DNA from: Rodentolepis nana
Taxonomy: Eukaryota > Platyhelminthes > Cestoda > Cyclophyllidea > Hymenolepididae
Direction: 5' to 3'
Assembly: GCA_900617975.1 (NCBI GenBank)
Contig: UZAE01015091.1
Coordinates: 1-10,054, forward strand
DNA length: 10,054 nucleotides
Shown here: positions 7,697-10,054 of the stretch, in pieces
Layout: every line of letters starts with the position of its first letter
Position numbering within the stretch: position 1 is the first letter of the stretch
Notes under the pieces: generated by a model
Databases searched by the model: none
Told to the model about the DNA's origin: nothing
The model's input: the letters and a program-made list of their open reading frames with translations, nothing else
Program-made: the position numbers and the translations under genes

Positions 7697-9306
7697 GAAT
7701 GGGTAGCACCGAAAAATGTTAATAACTATGTCTGGAAAGGGAATTAAAGAACAATAGTAGCGCTTAAAAGGTCATATTTCGTTTAATTACATGTAATTTG
7801 TTTCACCTGAAGTGTGACAGTTCTTATCTCGTGACTCTCAATTAAGTACTTTTCTCCAGGAATGGTGAATAAATTCGGTTAAATGTGCCTGGTGAATATG
7901 CACTGGCGGATAAATCTGGAGAGTTAGTAGGAAGTTTGAATAAATTTTATCTCATGTTCAAGGAATGAGAATTGAATTAGGCACGTGCTTGTATTTTGAC
8001 AAATATCGATCACTTTCTTATGATCCACTTCGCATGCCAAACATTTTATTCCATCTCGTCAGCTGATTAACTATAACCAACGAATTTTTTTATTTTGAAC
8101 TGCCAACTTAATTGCAGTTACATGGTAGTCGTAATTGGATGCTTTTACTGTATTTCTGACCCATTTTGCTAAGTTAACATCAATACATCTACTCTGGAAT
8201 AGCTAAATGGATGATTTCGCATATTATAAAACAGCTCCTCGTCTGGGAATTATTGATTATTGCAGATCATCAATTTCTTTAGCCATTCGCCAACTCACTT
8301 AGTTTAAGGCCGAATTTCCTCTTAATTATAAGCAGTGTCTGAACTAAACCCGAATAAAACTTTACTGGGAATAGCATTCTCAATCACTTGGTTATTGAGA
8401 GAGTCGGAGCTCCAAAAAAAAGCACTAACAGACAAAGTCTTTCCGAAGCGTTATCATGCTAATTTGCGTGGTTACCTTTTTTTAAAGCTTAGGTGACAGT
8501 GAACCGGGTTTGTGTAGCGAAATGCTCTAGAAGGAGGAGGAAATTTTTAGGACTTAAAACGTAAGAAAGAATAAACATAGAGACCAAGTGGATGGAAAAA
8601 GAAGAATTCAATTTCATTATAGACCAAAATTTTCTTATTTATTTTTTATTATTCTTATTATTTATTTTTTTTAACCAAAATCGTCCGAACTCAATACTCG
8701 ATTAAATGTTCAAACTTTATTTTCAAAATAAAAAAAAACAATAAATTTTTCCACTGATCTAAGTGAACCTGATCTGATGCGATTTTCATCACCTCTTCCA
8801 GATACATCATTGAAACGAATCCTTATAGATAAGACTGTTACCAATAGATTCGTGCAAATCGTTAAGTTTTAAAATACGTTGAAATTTTCGAATTTGTCCG
8901 ATAAGTAATTAAGTGAAATTCATTCATTTCAAAAAAACTTGGTTACTTTATTTGCTTGGTGTTTTGGAGCAGAATCTTCAATATTCTAGCATTTAACATA
9001 AGCTAATTGAAACGTCACTATTAAAATTGTGCAATGTTACCTCGTTACAAAGGAAACCTTTGTAAAAAAATTATTCATACGCTACGAACTTGGTGCACAT
9101 CGTTGCACACTCATGAGTAGAGGGGCTAGTCGTAATGATAAAGTCAACTTTATCGCAAGACATCAGGAACGATCCGTGTTGAAAGCGTCTGCTCATGCAG
9201 AATTTAGTATTTTATCCTTTCTGGTATTTGTAATAGAGAAATCTGTGACGTTGTTAATTATCTGAGAGGTCTTTTAGGTGCATCTTGAAAAAAATTATGA
9301 CTTTGC
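7697..9306. other. Long unassigned AT-rich region
   Basis: No gene can be supported over 1.6 kb. The stretch holds a T/A-rich block at 8630-8673 and an A run at 8731-8738. An open frame at 9029-9265 (78 residues) has no recognisable domain. There is no SINE copy in this interval, the longest SINE-free stretch after the one between copies 3 and 4. Confidence 0.55.
8630..8673. repeat. T/A-rich low-complexity block
   Basis: Alternating tta and ttta units with T runs, reading tttcttatttattttttatt and continuing to tttattttttttaa. It could be the eroded tail of an older retroposon, but no element body adjoins it on either side. Confidence 0.8.
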
Positions 9307-9317
9307 ATGTCTACCTT
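9307..9317. repeat. Target-site duplication, left, SINE copy 7
   Basis: atgtctacctt precedes the 5' end of copy 7 and is repeated exactly at 9639-9649, after the tail. Confidence 0.93.
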
Positions 9318-9638
9318 CGGGGTGTGTGATAGACTTACCTCTAAGTGGTGCCCCCTGGGCAACGTATACTCATAAGGAAAAAAAGTCTATTAACTGGCAG
9401 TTGACTTCTCACTTCGAACTACCATCACCCCACTGTATATCATATTCGACCCCTTCCATAGTACTTATCTTACCTTTCCTCTGCCTGTCTCTTACGTCTC
9501 TGAATCATTCTTCTGTTCCCCACCACTCGACTTTTTGTCACTTTGATGTCTCTCCTTCTCTCTGTGAAGCCCGAAGTCAGCTATGGGGCTAATGATAACT
9601 ATCAAAACGCATACCATTTGATATAAATAAATTAATTA
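9318..9638 (+). mobile_element. SINE copy 7, complete with target-site duplication
   Basis: This is the best-delimited plus-strand copy, 321 bp between 11-bp duplications. It starts cggggtgtgtgatagactta and ends catttgatataaataaatta then attaa. The outer head stem is at 9329-9336 and 9383-9390. The inner hairpin has one mismatch (cgtatactcataag). A TTCGA core at 9413-9417 resembles part of a Pol III B box, and tggtgccccctggg at 9346-9359 loosely resembles an A box. The middle is pyrimidine-rich and slightly shorter than in copy 4. No protein is encoded, so it must have used reverse transcriptase from a partner LINE. Confidence 0.94.
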
Positions 9639-9649
9639 ATGTCTACCTT
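9639..9649. repeat. Target-site duplication, right, SINE copy 7
   Basis: This second copy of atgtctacctt sits immediately after the aattaattaa tail and fixes the 3' boundary of copy 7. Confidence 0.93.
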
Positions 9650-10054
9650 TTGTTGCAATGCTTTTAGAATGACATATATGCATTTCCACCCCTAGTGTTT
9701 AAGTTATTCACATTCGTTTCATTTTCATATGTACTAGGATAAAAATAAATTCATGACTGGGTACCCTTTGATTCACCACCACTTAAGGCTCTACAAGAGA
9801 GACAGAGAGCGTTGTGATTGGTTCGAGAAGTTCAAATGAAATGATTTTGCCTCATTGAACTTTGAGGCAGAGCACAGATGTACTGCCCTTATTTCTGCTT
9901 CAGGAGAAACCTTCCATTAAACATAAACTCCTTTGTTCCAATAGAAAGACTTTTAATCCTATCATTATCTATTTTATTCCCCAAAACATTCTGCTGTTGT
10001 AAGTAATATGTGACCATAAAATATGAATAAACTAGTGAAAAAATGTCTACTTTT
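9650..10054. other. Unassigned AT-rich end region
   Basis: No gene, RNA or repeat was recognised. The stretch includes a short purine-rich run (agagagacagagagc near 9796-9810) and several aataaa-like hexamers, which are expected by chance in this base composition. Confidence 0.55.

Noticed and set aside
9029..9265. 78-residue open frame
   Set aside because: Composition is consistent with chance, there is no recognisable motif, and no supporting signals lie around it.
1..9638. Repeat family as an LTR-type miniature (TRIM) or MITE
   Set aside because: The complete copies have no direct or inverted terminal repeats. Target-site duplications vary in length and the 3' end has a simple-repeat tail, which fits non-LTR retroposition.
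1..9638. CRISPR-like array from repeated units
   Set aside because: Copies are about 320 bp, in both orientations and irregularly spaced by hundreds to thousands of bases in eukaryote-like DNA.
9820..9830. tRNA B-box-like ggttcgagaag
   Set aside because: There is no upstream A box and no cloverleaf can be drawn around it.

Overview
The window is AT-rich, mostly non-coding eukaryotic DNA, and it most resembles intergenic or intronic sequence from an invertebrate animal. No bacterial-type gene layout, rRNA, tRNA or CRISPR is visible. Long open frames are absent, microsatellites and homopolymer runs are common, and a short interspersed repeat occurs again and again. The species cannot be named from the sequence alone. 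There is one N, at 5436, beside a 30-base poly-C run.

The dominant feature is one family of about 310-340 bp non-autonomous repeats, present seven times: 1-298 (-, cut by the window edge), 1486-1748 (-, internally deleted), 2282-2612 (+), 5799-6134 (+), 6353-6693 (-), 7373-7683 (-) and 9318-9638 (+). Together they make up roughly a fifth of the window. In the sense direction the element has a head starting GGGGTGTGCGATAGACTTACC, a foldable 5' domain, a long pyrimidine-rich middle, and a 3' end reading CCATTTGATATAAATAAATA with an (AAAT)n-type tail. Three copies have clean target-site duplications of 11, 12 and 13 bp, and a fourth has a degenerate one. Variable-length duplications plus a simple-repeat 3' tail point to LINE-driven retroposition, so this is a SINE. 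I do not recognise the family.

Layout: 1-341 is a rearranged SINE copy. 342-1485 is AT-rich DNA with a C tract. 1486-1748 is a SINE. 1761-2267 is unassigned. 2282-2612 is a SINE. 2619-5402 is unassigned apart from a (TAG)n microsatellite near 3880 and one possible coding exon at 4561-4791. 5403-5470 is a C-rich low-complexity block. A tail-to-tail SINE pair lies at 5799-6693, then a SINE at 7373-7683, a long unassigned AT-rich stretch, and a SINE at 9318-9638.

The most interesting signals are in the SINE head. A conserved 8-bp stem encloses a small hairpin. The head includes ACTTACCT, which matches the 5' end of U1 snRNA and is the complement of a consensus 5' splice site. The antisense strand of nearly every copy therefore carries AG|GTAAGT. 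Whether this marks a snRNA-derived head, a cryptic splice donor spread by retroposition, or chance can be tested.
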